From Bacteroidota bacterium (GTDB taxonomy: Bacteria > Bacteroidota > Bacteroidia > AKYH767-A > 2013-40CM-41-45): 64,000 nt of DNA. The stretch is from assembly GCA_004295015.1 (NCBI GenBank), contig SHNE01000032.1, positions 27,955 to 91,954 of the forward strand. Direction: 5' to 3'. A model generated the notes under the pieces. It had not been told where the DNA came from. It did not search any database and was given only the letters and a program-made list of their open reading frames with translations. A program made the position numbers and the translations under genes. Below, in pieces: positions 10,092-19,940 of the stretch (the first letter of the stretch is position 1; each line of letters begins with the position of its first letter).

Positions 10092-10109
10092 TTTTTCGTT
10101 GATTGATTT

Positions 10110-10157
10110 AAGCCTCATCTTCCTGATGCCAGTTGCATTCGGAGGATGAGGCTTTTT
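10110..10157 (+). terminator. Rho-independent terminator
   Basis: The arms 10110-10123 and 10141-10154 pair over 14 bases with one G-T wobble (AAGCCTCATCTTCC against GGAGGATGAGGCTT), and a T-rich tract follows. It lies between convergent genes. The T tract is only on the plus strand, so it serves the upstream exported-protein gene. Confidence 0.85.
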
Positions 10158-10191
10158 CTTTGTCACTAATTGTAAAATTGACAACAGAATT

Positions 10192-12348
10192 TTATATCCG
10201 TATCCCAATCAGTAATACATCATCTACCTGTTCATTCGTACCTTTCCAGGTATCGAAGTATTTGATAAAACTATTTTCCTGCTCAGACATTGTCAGGTGT
10301 TGAATGGACAAAAGATGTTCTCTTAATCTTTTGCTTAGCATTTTTTTACTTTTCTCTCCGCCAAACTGATCGACATACCCATCGGTGAAAATATAAATAC
10401 TATCTCCGCTTGAAAGTTTTAAAAAGTGATTCTTAAAAGTTGCTTCTGTGTTCAAACGAAAACCACCAATGGCTAACTTGTCGGGCTTGATTTCTTCAAT
10501 AGAACCATTTCGAATCAAATACAAGGGACGATTAGCACCCGAATATTCCAATGTGTTTTCTTTTAAATCAAAAGTGCATATGGCAATATCCATCCCGTCA
10601 CTCACTTCAGATGCTTTTTGTTTTAATGAGCTGACAATTCCTGCATTCAATTGATTGAGGATTTGTGCGGGCTCAGTTATCCCGCTCTCATTCACTAATT
10701 GATTGAGCAAAGAAATTCCAATCATGCTGAGAAATGCACCTGTTACGCCATGTCCAGTGCAATCTGCCGCAGCAATGATCACCTTTCCATTCTTCTGAGA
10801 AAAAGTATAAAAGTCACCGCTCACGATATCTTTTGGACGGTAAAAAATAAATGAATCTTTCAGCGTTTGATAAATCATTCCCGTCTCCGGTAAAATGGCC
10901 GTCTGAATGCGTTGTGCATATTGCAGATTGTCCAGTATATCTCTGTTCTTCTGCGCAAGCTCTTTTGTTCTTTCTTTTACATTTTTCTCTAATTCGACAT
11001 TCTGATTTTCCAGAATTCGCTTTCGTTCGTTTTCCTGTGCAATGGTCTTTTGAAACAGTTTCTTTATTTCTTCTAGCTGTTGAGAAAGCTTTAAATTCAT
11101 TTTTGAAAAGTCTTTAGCCAGATAAATGGTCATTGAAACGGAAACGCTCAACAACATACCGTATCCAATAAATTCTCCCAACGCAGAGTTTATAGTTGTT
11201 GAGATTTCAGTAAAATTCATGGCCTTCAAAACATAGGCAATGAGAGCAAGAACTATAGTTCCAAGGGGAGGGAGAAGAATTCCAAAAAGGAAAATCCCGG
11301 CTCCTTCTTTTTTCTTACGCCATGCTTGTATGTAAATACGTAGAATTTCAATAAAACTTAAAATGACAAAAATTAAAATGAATAAGCTTCCTGTACTTTG
11401 GTCTTCACTGTAAGCTACCATTACTAATCCGGTAACCAATAATGTGCTGAGAATCCAAAAGTAGAGGAGCATTCGCTTGTAAAAAATCTGATAAAGGAGG
11501 GATATAAAGAAAAGCGGTATACTAAGTATCGATACAATTTCCAGTATTCCGATTTTTGTAGTCAGATAAAAATCTGAACCGCTGATTATTTTATAGATAC
11601 CGAAAAAGATTATAAATAATAATAATGTGAGAAGACTGTAATACAGATTGCTCCGGTTTTTCCGGTAAAAAAGGAATAGAATAAAATGAAACAAACTCAA
11701 TGTTAAAAATATGCCGGAGAAGAATGAGAAAATAAAGACCTGCGTTGTGTCAAGTAAATTGTCAATGGAGTTTTCTATCGTTTCCATTGATGCGCTGAAT
11801 CCGGTCCCTGTATTTAAAACATCGATCTGAAGGTCACGGTTGTCGCCGGCGCCGCTGAATCGCGAATAGCGTACCGCAATTACATGTTCTCCGCTGTCAA
11901 GCACAATTGGCATGGGTTCAGGTTTTGCGCTAAAGCCTGAGACACCCTTTTCACCATTGATTTCGAGTGTGCCAATTGTTTTAATTTTTATACCGTCAAG
12001 ATAAATTTCACAAGCATCCTTAACCGTAAATTCAAGGCCTGTAATTTTTTTGTCGATGGAGGCATCTGCAATAAATTTATATCTGAACCAAAGGATTACA
12101 GGTGCATTTTTATAAATTGAGTCGAGATACTCTTCCTTAGAACCCTTTGCGAAAAGTGTCCAATCCGAATCATTGAACGCTTTAGTTGCATATTCAGGCT
12201 TGTCATCTACTACAAACAGCCATTTTTTTTCCAGTGAAAATCCTTTTTCCAGTTTCTCAAGAGTGATCGTATCAATAACTGTTGCAGTTGAATGTTTCAG
12301 TGAGAGCAACAGAATTAAATAAAGAAAAAAATAAAGGACTCTTCTCAT
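10192..12348 (-). CDS. 7TM-linked SpoIIE/PP2C-type serine phosphatase
   Basis: 718 residues. After a signal peptide (MRRVLYFFLYLILLLSL) comes a jelly-roll sensor domain resembling 7TMR-DISMED2 (about residues 30-180; LWFRYKF, CEIYLDG, GEHVIAVRYSRF). Seven or so membrane helices span about 200-420. A coiled coil (about 420-480, ending AQKNRDILDNLQYAQRIQ) leads into a PPM/SpoIIE phosphatase domain. Its metal-site motifs are intact: VSGDFY, AADCTGHGVTGAF, IFTDGYVDQ and QVDDVLLIG. Such proteins sense a periplasmic ligand and dephosphorylate a cytoplasmic partner, often an anti-sigma-factor antagonist. No partner gene is adjacent, so the target is unknown. It is a single gene convergent with the upstream exported protein. 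Confidence 0.92.
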   Translation of the reverse strand: MRRVLYFFLYLILLLSLKHSTATVIDTITLEKLEKGFSLEKKWLFVVDDKPEYATKAFNDSDWTLFAKGSKEEYLDSIYKNAPVILWFRYKFIADASIDKKITGLEFTVKDACEIYLDGIKIKTIGTLEINGEKGVSGFSAKPEPMPIVLDSGEHVIAVRYSRFSGAGDNRDLQIDVLNTGTGFSASMETIENSIDNLLDTTQVFIFSFFSGIFLTLSLFHFILFLFYRKNRSNLYYSLLTLLLFIIFFGIYKIISGSDFYLTTKIGILEIVSILSIPLFFISLLYQIFYKRMLLYFWILSTLLVTGLVMVAYSEDQSTGSLFILIFVILSFIEILRIYIQAWRKKKEGAGIFLFGILLPPLGTIVLALIAYVLKAMNFTEISTTINSALGEFIGYGMLLSVSVSMTIYLAKDFSKMNLKLSQQLEEIKKLFQKTIAQENERKRILENQNVELEKNVKERTKELAQKNRDILDNLQYAQRIQTAILPETGMIYQTLKDSFIFYRPKDIVSGDFYTFSQKNGKVIIAAADCTGHGVTGAFLSMIGISLLNQLVNESGITEPAQILNQLNAGIVSSLKQKASEVSDGMDIAICTFDLKENTLEYSGANRPLYLIRNGSIEEIKPDKLAIGGFRLNTEATFKNHFLKLSSGDSIYIFTDGYVDQFGGEKSKKMLSKRLREHLLSIQHLTMSEQENSFIKYFDTWKGTNEQVDDVLLIGIRI

Positions 12349-12494
12349 AAAAGGTAGTTGAGATTTGTGGCACTGAAATTTTAGCCCTTACCGATGTTTA
12401 GGAGTGCATGCAAATTAATTAAAAAATGCATCAAACTTGTTTAATTCAGTAGTAAAGAGAAAAATTTGATACAGAAAGCCTCAAGATAAAGACA

Positions 12495-12528
12495 TAAAAA
12501 AACCCATTGATAATACAATGGGTTTTTC
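12495..12528 (-). terminator. Rho-independent terminator (possibly bidirectional)
   Basis: A nine-base perfect stem (AACCCATTG at 12501-12509 with CAATGGGTT at 12516-12524) is flanked by an A run on the left and a T run on the right. Read on the minus strand it ends in T residues just downstream of the CotH-family gene. Confidence 0.85.
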
Positions 12529-12565
12529 ATATTGTGCTTTTGTCCGATTGTAATCAAACTTCGGA

Positions 12566-15500
12566 TTACTTGACCGGTAAGAGGAGTACACGGGTTTTAT
12601 TCGCATCAATCAAACGGAGGAAATATATTCCCGATGCGTAGTCATGTATGTTCAGCTCAAGACTATAGGGGCCGGGTTTTGCATGGATTGTTTCAGAATG
12701 CAGAAGTCTGCCTTCAGAATTAATCAGCTGTAAAATACTTTCAGTATTACCCTGCTTGAAATATTCAATAGTCACCCGATCCTTTACTGGAAGCGGATAT
12801 GCACGGAAAGTTTCAAAGTTGTAAGCGTTGGCTAATGTTCCTGTAAACGTTGTCACCTCAATCTCGTCGGTGGCTGTACAATTATTGATATCGGTAGCGA
12901 TAACAGAATATGTTCCGGCGGAATTTACTACAATGCTTTGGCTTGACTGACCTGTGGACCAAAGGTATGAAGTAAAGGATGGTCCTGCATTTAGTGTCAA
13001 AGTGTGCCCTGATTCAATAGCCGTATCTGCTCCCAAATAAACGTTTGGCTGTGTATAGACCAATGCATTTATCTGCAGAGGCAGACTTGGACAATTTAAT
13101 CCAGCAACTGCATAATAGGAGGTCGAATTGTTCAGTACAGGGGTAATGAAGACAGGTCCCGTTCCAACCAGATTTCCTCCGCTTGCTGCGTCATACCAGG
13201 AAATTGGCTCTACTGCTGTTGCAGACAATGTAACCGATCCGCTTCCGCAGGTGTATGCATCCTGGGCAAGAGGTGCTGATGCCGTGTTGATGATATCGGC
13301 TAAGACAACTGCAGGTGCACTTGGACAAACACTCGAAGACCTCACCCAATAGCCAACGGATGTAAATAATACCGGAGTGGTGTAAGTAGGGCCGGTTGCC
13401 AATAGATTTCCGTTTGATATATCATACCAAAATAATGTGTCAGTCGATTGTGCACTCAATTGAATGGTACCCGGACCACAATGAAAGCCCCCTGTTGCAA
13501 CAGGCGTTTGTCCATATGGCATTGCCGTGACTGTTACACTCGAAGATTGTACTGAACAACCCTGGTTGCTTACCCGGACCGAATAATTTCCTGACGTGCT
13601 TGCATTGTAAGAATTTTGAGTAGCGCCGGGTATACTTTGATTGTTTGAATACCATTGATACTCGTTTCCGGAAACAGTATTGACGAAAAGATCAACACTG
13701 TTTCCAACACAAAAAGTTGAGGGGCCTGATAAATTGATGTTTGCCGATGGCGAACTGTACATCCTTCCGGGAGAACCACCAAAACATCCGAGAAACCAAT
13801 TGCTGCTGCTGTTTAAATTTCCGGTGTTGCTTAGTAACTCAAGCGTGTAACCTTGTCCATCTGCTCCTGTAGGCCATGGAGAGTTGTCATCAAATTCAAC
13901 TTCGATAATATCCTGATCTAAATAATTGAACAAACGGATTTCATCTCCACTGTTATCAAGGTTGAAGCCCATCGGGCCAATTACATTGTTCACTTGAGGG
14001 AAAACTGAATTGAATTTGCTTAAGTCTTCAGAAACGACGAGGTATTCGCCTGCATCAATAACAGTTCCAACAGGAAAAGTATAGGTATTATAGTCTTTGT
14101 CGTCTTTGAGTTTCCAATTGGAAATGTCAAGTGCTACAGTTCCATAATTGTGCAGTTCAAGCCAGTCACCTGCATCTTGCGATGAAGCTGAGTGATAGTT
14201 TATTTCTGAGATTGTTATTTTCGGAGTCTGTGCAGATCCACTGAAATAAGCAGTGATTTGATCAGTGGAAGTAAAGTCATAAGTCGCAACCTGATTGGAG
14301 TTATTGGAACTGATAACTGCGTTCGATCTCCAGTGATCAAACTCATAACCCGGATTTGGCATTGCCGTGATGGTAACCGGATTGCCTCTGAAATATACGC
14401 CTGTCCAGGGAAATGATGTCGGATTTACTGTGCTGATTTGAATTCTTCCGGCACCGGCAGGACTTACATTTAAGGTTAGCGTTACCTGGCTTGGTAAGGA
14501 AAACTCACTCTGTATATGTCCTCTTACCTTTCCGGGCCTGCTGCTGATGAAGCTTTCCATAGCACTAATCCTGCTGTTCCAGGTACTGATGCTGAAGTTA
14601 TCTCCATTGAATGAAGGCCATTTTGCAAAATGATCAGACATGTCATGCCGCATCTCATCTTCAAATTCCTGAGAAGCACTTATCAGATTCGAAGATTTGT
14701 ATATGGTATTAATCAGATCAGCATACCGGTTGATGAAATAGGTTTTAAACTTTGTGTTTTGAAGCATCGCATCAAACATGTCAGATGTGTAATTTTGAGA
14801 GTTGGGGTTCCTTGCGATTCCAAGTCTGTTATCATTAACACTCCCTGAATACCCTAATCCAAAATCGAGATCGTACAATAAGTATTTCCATTTACCTCCG
14901 GATTCTTGCGGTCTCCATATTTTAATATTATTCGTCCAGTCCCCCATCCAGTCCCCATTGTTGAAATACGTTTGAGCAATCATGTAGTCAACAAAATTCT
15001 CGATGTCCAACATGTCGTTCATGTCATTGTAGTAATTCTGGCCCGTTGCATTTTGGCTTGTTGCATAATTCACCATATCCCAAAAACCATCGTCTGACCC
15101 GAATTTTGTCGTGATATTTCCACCTTCAAGTAACATGTCAATTTCATCTTTGCCCAGGTCATAATTGTTTTTTATCCAATGTTGATCATGATTTTCATGG
15201 ATGGTGTAGACGCCCCAGTATTCGCCGTTAAGAAATACCACGACAGGTTGTGTAGCCAGGTAGCCGGAGTGTGTGGTACTCATAACTCTTTCCATGAGTG
15301 CGTCACGATAATGAACTTTGTTCCACTCTGTTCCTGCATTTCTCAGTACAAAATCGTCGATCTTATCTATTTTTGGTTTGTCAGGAAAAAGAGCATATTC
15401 AAGATTTGGTGTGCCCATCTCATCACTGAGTTTAATTTCAAAACTCTTCTGCGGTTTTGCCTGAGAATAATTACCGAAGATTTCGATGTTCGCATCAAAG

Positions 15501-17035
15501 CCGGCCTGTTTCACTTTGTTCTTGTCAAAATATTCAATAGCTGCGGGCTTTTCCCAGTCCTGCCAAAAATTTGCACCCTTGTATGGATATGCTGAATCTG
15601 CATTTGGCCCTGTCGCATAAATTCCTGTATTGTAATTCCAGAGATTGTCAGGTGCAGTTGAAACGGTGAAAACAGGTAAGTCTATATCTTCGCCAATAAA
15701 ATAGGTTTTGGTAAATGTTGGTGAAGGGAGATAACCTGTTTTAAAAACCTTAACCCTTATTGTCTTGGTACTATTTATACTGATGGAATTGTTGTACTGA
15801 GTTGAGTTTGATGTTGGTTCTGATCCATCTGTGGTATACCTGATTTTAGCACCACTGCTAGAAGTACTAAGAGAAAGTGTCTTAGAGGTGGAATAAAATC
15901 CCTCAGAAAGAGAGAACACAGGGTCGCTGGCATAGCCCGGATAACACGTTGAATTGGAATTGGAACTAAGCGGGGTGGGACTTGTAAATACACACCAGCT
16001 TGATGATCCATCAGAAGAACGGCCCGTCGAATGGTTAGGGTCCATTCTGGTATAATCCTGTTGGTCGAGTGTAAATCCTGTATTGTCTGTTAACAATACC
16101 GTCTCGCCTTCGCGACTTAATTTAAAATTTGCCTGAAAGTATTGAAAGCCCGGTGCCCTGAACCATGATGGGGTTGAGGAAAATGTTTGAGTTGAATTGA
16201 GCATTCCAAAGGATAGAAATGGAATTGCCGACAGATCACCTGAACCGGATGATTGGTTGTGAACCTGCACCGCTAACACATTTACTCCCGGAAGTAATAT
16301 TGATTTTAAAAAATCGCCTTCAATGTAGAATGAATCCGGATCATGGCCCTGATACATCATGGCTTCATGGGAACCGGATGCCAGCACATTATAGTCCGGC
16401 CGGTCACCCGGACTACCCAGGTTAGCGCGTGCAATTTCTACTCCGTTTAAAAAAGCAACAAAGCCATCATCATAATCAATATTGAATACAGCGCTGCCAA
16501 TGTTTCCGGTGTCAGGAACAAAAAATTCCTTTCTCATCATCACAGATTTGCATTGTGTGATGGTAGTATTGTCATCATTGTCGCCGAAACCAATACCTCC
16601 TGCTCCGGATGCCCAGGAAGAATGGTTAAAACTTAAGTTTCTCCAGTTGCTGTCAGGCGTGCTCGTTCCTACAAAATACTTCCATGTAGTCTGCGCACTT
16701 ACTGCTGTTTCCCAATGATTGCTTAAGTCTGTACGGTTGATACCTGAAGCAAAAACCAAAACTTTTTGATTGGGACCTAAATCAAAATTTGGGAAAACAA
16801 ATTTGTAGGGTTCTGAAATAATGTCTGATAAACCGTATCCTCCAAGATTAACAGCGGAATTTCCGTCATTAAAAATTTCTATCCAGTCATCATATTCTCC
16901 GTTTTCATTGAGTTTGTTGGAGACGTTGGAAGGACAAATTTCATTGATTAAAATTTGTGAAGTTGAATGAAGGGAAATCAGAAATAAAAAAATTAGCATC
17001 CCGGTTCTGATAACCGGCATAAAAAAATGGTTCAT
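12566..17035 (-). CDS. CotH kinase-family / lamin-tail exported protein, T9SS type A
   Basis: About 1489 residues from the ATG at 17035, which gives a signal peptide (MNHFFMPVIRTGMLIFLFLI...STSQ). The frame could also open at 17101, but this adds a polar 22-residue leader. Domain order: lamin-tail domain (ILINEICPSN, DDWIEIFN), a jelly-roll insert, a chitobiase-C-terminal-like domain (GAKIRYTTDGSEPT), a CotH kinase domain (SQAKPQKSFEIKL, VLRNAGTEWNKVHYRDAL, LNGEYWGVYTIHEN, YLLYDLDFGLG), a second lamin-tail domain (ISEINYHSAS, GDWLELHN), several Ig-like modules and a type A sorting tail (YPLPVKDRVTIEY, SGIYFLRLI). CotH of Bacillus is an atypical protein kinase of spore-coat proteins. By analogy this is a secreted kinase-like enzyme with unknown substrate. 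Confidence 0.92.
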   Translation of the reverse strand: MNHFFMPVIRTGMLIFLFLISLHSTSQILINEICPSNVSNKLNENGEYDDWIEIFNDGNSAVNLGGYGLSDIISEPYKFVFPNFDLGPNQKVLVFASGINRTDLSNHWETAVSAQTTWKYFVGTSTPDSNWRNLSFNHSSWASGAGGIGFGDNDDNTTITQCKSVMMRKEFFVPDTGNIGSAVFNIDYDDGFVAFLNGVEIARANLGSPGDRPDYNVLASGSHEAMMYQGHDPDSFYIEGDFLKSILLPGVNVLAVQVHNQSSGSGDLSAIPFLSFGMLNSTQTFSSTPSWFRAPGFQYFQANFKLSREGETVLLTDNTGFTLDQQDYTRMDPNHSTGRSSDGSSSWCVFTSPTPLSSNSNSTCYPGYASDPVFSLSEGFYSTSKTLSLSTSSSGAKIRYTTDGSEPTSNSTQYNNSISINSTKTIRVKVFKTGYLPSPTFTKTYFIGEDIDLPVFTVSTAPDNLWNYNTGIYATGPNADSAYPYKGANFWQDWEKPAAIEYFDKNKVKQAGFDANIEIFGNYSQAKPQKSFEIKLSDEMGTPNLEYALFPDKPKIDKIDDFVLRNAGTEWNKVHYRDALMERVMSTTHSGYLATQPVVVFLNGEYWGVYTIHENHDQHWIKNNYDLGKDEIDMLLEGGNITTKFGSDDGFWDMVNYATSQNATGQNYYNDMNDMLDIENFVDYMIAQTYFNNGDWMGDWTNNIKIWRPQESGGKWKYLLYDLDFGLGYSGSVNDNRLGIARNPNSQNYTSDMFDAMLQNTKFKTYFINRYADLINTIYKSSNLISASQEFEDEMRHDMSDHFAKWPSFNGDNFSISTWNSRISAMESFISSRPGKVRGHIQSEFSLPSQVTLTLNVSPAGAGRIQISTVNPTSFPWTGVYFRGNPVTITAMPNPGYEFDHWRSNAVISSNNSNQVATYDFTSTDQITAYFSGSAQTPKITISEINYHSASSQDAGDWLELHNYGTVALDISNWKLKDDKDYNTYTFPVGTVIDAGEYLVVSEDLSKFNSVFPQVNNVIGPMGFNLDNSGDEIRLFNYLDQDIIEVEFDDNSPWPTGADGQGYTLELLSNTGNLNSSSNWFLGCFGGSPGRMYSSPSANINLSGPSTFCVGNSVDLFVNTVSGNEYQWYSNNQSIPGATQNSYNASTSGNYSVRVSNQGCSVQSSSVTVTAMPYGQTPVATGGFHCGPGTIQLSAQSTDTLFWYDISNGNLLATGPTYTTPVLFTSVGYWVRSSSVCPSAPAVVLADIINTASAPLAQDAYTCGSGSVTLSATAVEPISWYDAASGGNLVGTGPVFITPVLNNSTSYYAVAGLNCPSLPLQINALVYTQPNVYLGADTAIESGHTLTLNAGPSFTSYLWSTGQSSQSIVVNSAGTYSVIATDINNCTATDEIEVTTFTGTLANAYNFETFRAYPLPVKDRVTIEYFKQGNTESILQLINSEGRLLHSETIHAKPGPYSLELNIHDYASGIYFLRLIDANKTRVLLLPVK

Positions 17036-17406
17036 CTTGGTTAAACTATTAGAAGAGTTAGATTTGTGTCTAGTTATGGGTAAATATAGCTGTAAGTTCA
17101 TTTTTTCGAAACAGTTTTTGGCGAATGCTTAAAAATCATTGGTCAAAAAGATGCTTTAATTACGAAAAAAACGAGGTTTTTGGGTTTTGAATATTTTCCA
17201 AAAGTATAAATAATTTCATTGTTCAGGCCACAGACCGCCATGAATAAGGATTTTAGGCAAACTGTAATAATTATTTACAGACTCTGTGGATATTTAATTG
17301 AATATTTAAAAACTGCTGGTATTGCATAATGGAGTTGAGCCTTCATAAAACTGCCTAAGTATGGAATTTTTTTATTTAGGGCATCCTTCCATAAATCTTA
17401 TATCTT
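17036..17406. other. Divergent intergenic region with candidate minus-strand -7 box
   Basis: This 371-base AT-rich region separates the divergent CotH and RnfD/DUF2330 genes. It contains one exact TAnnTTTG match on the minus strand (17199-17206, reading TACTTTTG) for the CotH gene, without a convincing -33 TTG. No RNA gene or terminator is apparent. Confidence 0.5.
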
Positions 17407-19887
17407 ATGGAAAAAAAATCTATTCCCCGGCTGTTGCCCGGGCTGCCATCCAAGTCGATCGTAGATTCACTCGGAAAATTCCTGACCGGTGACCCCCGAC
17501 ATTATCAAATTATTTTTCTGAGCCTCTTTTTAGTCTACGGAGTTTTTAGTCTCCATTGGGAAGTTCAGGTAGTCAAAATTCTTCTCACATTTAGTGTTTG
17601 TATTTTCTCTCAACTGCTTTTTTCAAGCTTTACGAATCGTGATTATACCAGTGTGAAAAGTGCATTGATTTCTGCTTTGAGTTTGTGTTTAATGTTGAAG
17701 ACAAACTTTCTCGGCACCGCGGTGCTTGCTGCGTTTCTTAGTATTGCCGGTAAATTTATTTTCAGATATAATGGCAAGCATATTTTCAACCCAACGAATT
17801 TTGGAATAATTGTAACAATTTTTTTCAGCAAGGATGCTTGGATTTCACCGGGTCAATGGGGAAATAGTGCTCTCTTGGTTTTTCTTTTGGGAGCCATGGG
17901 TCTGCTGGTATTACTAAAAGTTAAGCGCCTCGATACAGCATTTGCTTTTCTTGCAGCCTTTGGTTTATATCATTTTATCAGAACAGTGGTGTTTCTGGGA
18001 TGGAGTGCCGATGTGTTTATTCAAAGTATGACAAGCGGGACGCTCATTCTTTTTACTTTTTTCATGATCACTGATCCTAAATCAACGCCTTCTGCTTTCC
18101 CGGCCAGAATCATATGGGCTTCCCTGATTGGATTTCTGGCAGCTTACTTGCAAATTCATCAATGGGTAAATGGCTCGCCACTTTGGGCATTATTCTTTTT
18201 GTCTCCACTTACTCCATTCTTCGATAAATATTTTGTCGCGGCAAAATTTGAATGGAATGGAATCGGAAAAACAAAATTCAATCCGTTATCCGGTATCAGT
18301 ATGAATTCAATAGTTCGGAAAAGGAGTGCTATGTTGAGTATCATTCTTTTGATGCTTGCAGTCCCGGGCTCGATGCAAGCCTTTTGCGGTTTTTATGTTG
18401 CGAAGGCGGATGCTACATTGTTCAATAAATCATCACAAGTTATATTGGTGAGAGACGGAGATCATACGGTTGTGACGATGAGCAGTGATTATTCAGGTGA
18501 ATTGAAAGATTTCGCCATGGTCGTTCCTGTACCGGTCGTTCTGAAAAAATCAGATATTAGAGTAGTGGAAAGAATGCTCTTTGATGCATTTGATGCCTAC
18601 TCCGGACCACGCTTGGTTGAATACTGGGATGAGAACCCTTGTTGGGACAGAAGGAGAGGCGAATCGAAGTTCGAGGTCTCTCCGATGGCTGCATCAGTTG
18701 CAGAATCAGACATTTCTACTCTTAAGGATGAAGAAAGAAAAGTAACCATCGAAGCTCAGTATGTTGTTGGCGAGTATGATATTTTAATTCTTTCTGCAGA
18801 AGAAAGCAGTGGGCTGGAAGACTGGCTTACAAGTAACGGATACCGAATACCTCTTGGTGCGCGTGATGTATTAGAGCCCTATATTAAGAGTGGCATGAAA
18901 TTTTTTGTGGTCAAAGTAAATATTGATGGCTACAAAAAAGAAGGAGCAGAGTTGCTTCGCCCTCTGCAAATTGCTTTTCATTCTCCTAAATTTATGCTGC
19001 CGATAAGATTGGGAATGGCAAACTCTGCCGATAGTCAGGATATGATCGTTTATGCGCTAACGAAAAATGGCAGAGTTGAAACGAGTAATTACAGAACGGT
19101 TAACATGCCTACGGATCGTAAGGTACCGGAGTTTGTTCAGGAGAACTTTGGTAAATTTTATGCCGACACATACAGCAATGTGGTTAAGAAAGAAGGGCGG
19201 AGGAATGTTTTTCTGGAGTACGCATGGGATATTTCCGGTAACAATTTTATGAAGTGTGATCCTTGTGCCAGTGCACCGCCTATTTATTCTGATTTGGTAA
19301 AAGCCGGAGCTACCTGGTTGCAGTCAAACCGTAACGGAACATATCAGGGTTCAGTTTATTTTACACGACTGCATGTAAGCTATGACAGAGCTAATTTTGC
19401 ACAGGACCTGGTGTTTCAGGAGACGCCTAACAAACAGAATTTTCAGGCAAGGTATATTCTTACGCACCCTGCTCCCGGTCCATTCACATGCGATGAAGGG
19501 AAGGCGTACTTGCAGGAGTTACGAAAGAAGAGATATCGTGAATTGCAGGAATTGCATTCTCTTACCGGATGGGACATTAAAAAATACGGTGATTACTTAC
19601 AGGAGGCTATGGGATATACACTTCCGTTAGAGCCTATGGATAAAAAAAATGTCGCATTTATCGATCCTCCAAGAAAAAGTGTGAAGAAGCCAAATGCTTT
19701 TGCCGACACTTCTAAGATTATTACGCAAGTTACTTTCCATGATTCTTTGTCCATGAGTTTTCCACTTTCTGATGAGCAGGAAAATTATAGTGAAGCCGGC
19801 AATGCAGCTAAGGAACCTGAATATGAAATCATCTTTGCTGTGTTAGCTCTTGGATTATTGTATTACCTGGAGCGGAGGCGAAAATAA
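17407..19887 (+). CDS. Fusion: RnfD/NqrB-like membrane domain + DUF2330
   Basis: 826 residues. Residues about 20-285 are a membrane domain of the RnfD/NqrB type (HIFNPTNFGI; SGTLILFTFFMITDPKSTPS, the family FFMxTDPxTxP motif). A second part starts at Met299 with its own signal-peptide-like stretch (about 299-326, ending PGSMQAFCG). It continues as DUF2330 (CGFYVAKADATLF, VVMTSSDY-like VVTMSSDY, FAMVVPVPVVLK, PRLVEYWDENPCW) and ends in a membrane helix plus RRRK. To my knowledge the two are normally separate neighbouring genes in Bacteroidota. RnfD/NqrB carry flavin in ion-pumping electron transport; DUF2330 has no known function. No other Rnf/Nqr subunit is nearby, so a role in an Rnf complex is unlikely. 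Confidence 0.88.
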   Translation: MEKKSIPRLLPGLPSKSIVDSLGKFLTGDPRHYQIIFLSLFLVYGVFSLHWEVQVVKILLTFSVCIFSQLLFSSFTNRDYTSVKSALISALSLCLMLKTNFLGTAVLAAFLSIAGKFIFRYNGKHIFNPTNFGIIVTIFFSKDAWISPGQWGNSALLVFLLGAMGLLVLLKVKRLDTAFAFLAAFGLYHFIRTVVFLGWSADVFIQSMTSGTLILFTFFMITDPKSTPSAFPARIIWASLIGFLAAYLQIHQWVNGSPLWALFFLSPLTPFFDKYFVAAKFEWNGIGKTKFNPLSGISMNSIVRKRSAMLSIILLMLAVPGSMQAFCGFYVAKADATLFNKSSQVILVRDGDHTVVTMSSDYSGELKDFAMVVPVPVVLKKSDIRVVERMLFDAFDAYSGPRLVEYWDENPCWDRRRGESKFEVSPMAASVAESDISTLKDEERKVTIEAQYVVGEYDILILSAEESSGLEDWLTSNGYRIPLGARDVLEPYIKSGMKFFVVKVNIDGYKKEGAELLRPLQIAFHSPKFMLPIRLGMANSADSQDMIVYALTKNGRVETSNYRTVNMPTDRKVPEFVQENFGKFYADTYSNVVKKEGRRNVFLEYAWDISGNNFMKCDPCASAPPIYSDLVKAGATWLQSNRNGTYQGSVYFTRLHVSYDRANFAQDLVFQETPNKQNFQARYILTHPAPGPFTCDEGKAYLQELRKKRYRELQELHSLTGWDIKKYGDYLQEAMGYTLPLEPMDKKNVAFIDPPRKSVKKPNAFADTSKIITQVTFHDSLSMSFPLSDEQENYSEAGNAAKEPEYEIIFAVLALGLLYYLERRRK

Positions 19888-19907
19888 ATTAACGAGTGCA
19901 TGTTTAT

Positions 19908-19940
19908 GGCTGTCTTCAATTTGGAAGACAGCCTTTTTTT
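19908..19940 (+). terminator. Rho-independent terminator
   Basis: The ten-base stem GGCTGTCTTC (19908-19917) pairs with GAAGACAGCC (19924-19933) and is followed by seven T residues. It terminates the RnfD/DUF2330 gene. Confidence 0.92.
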
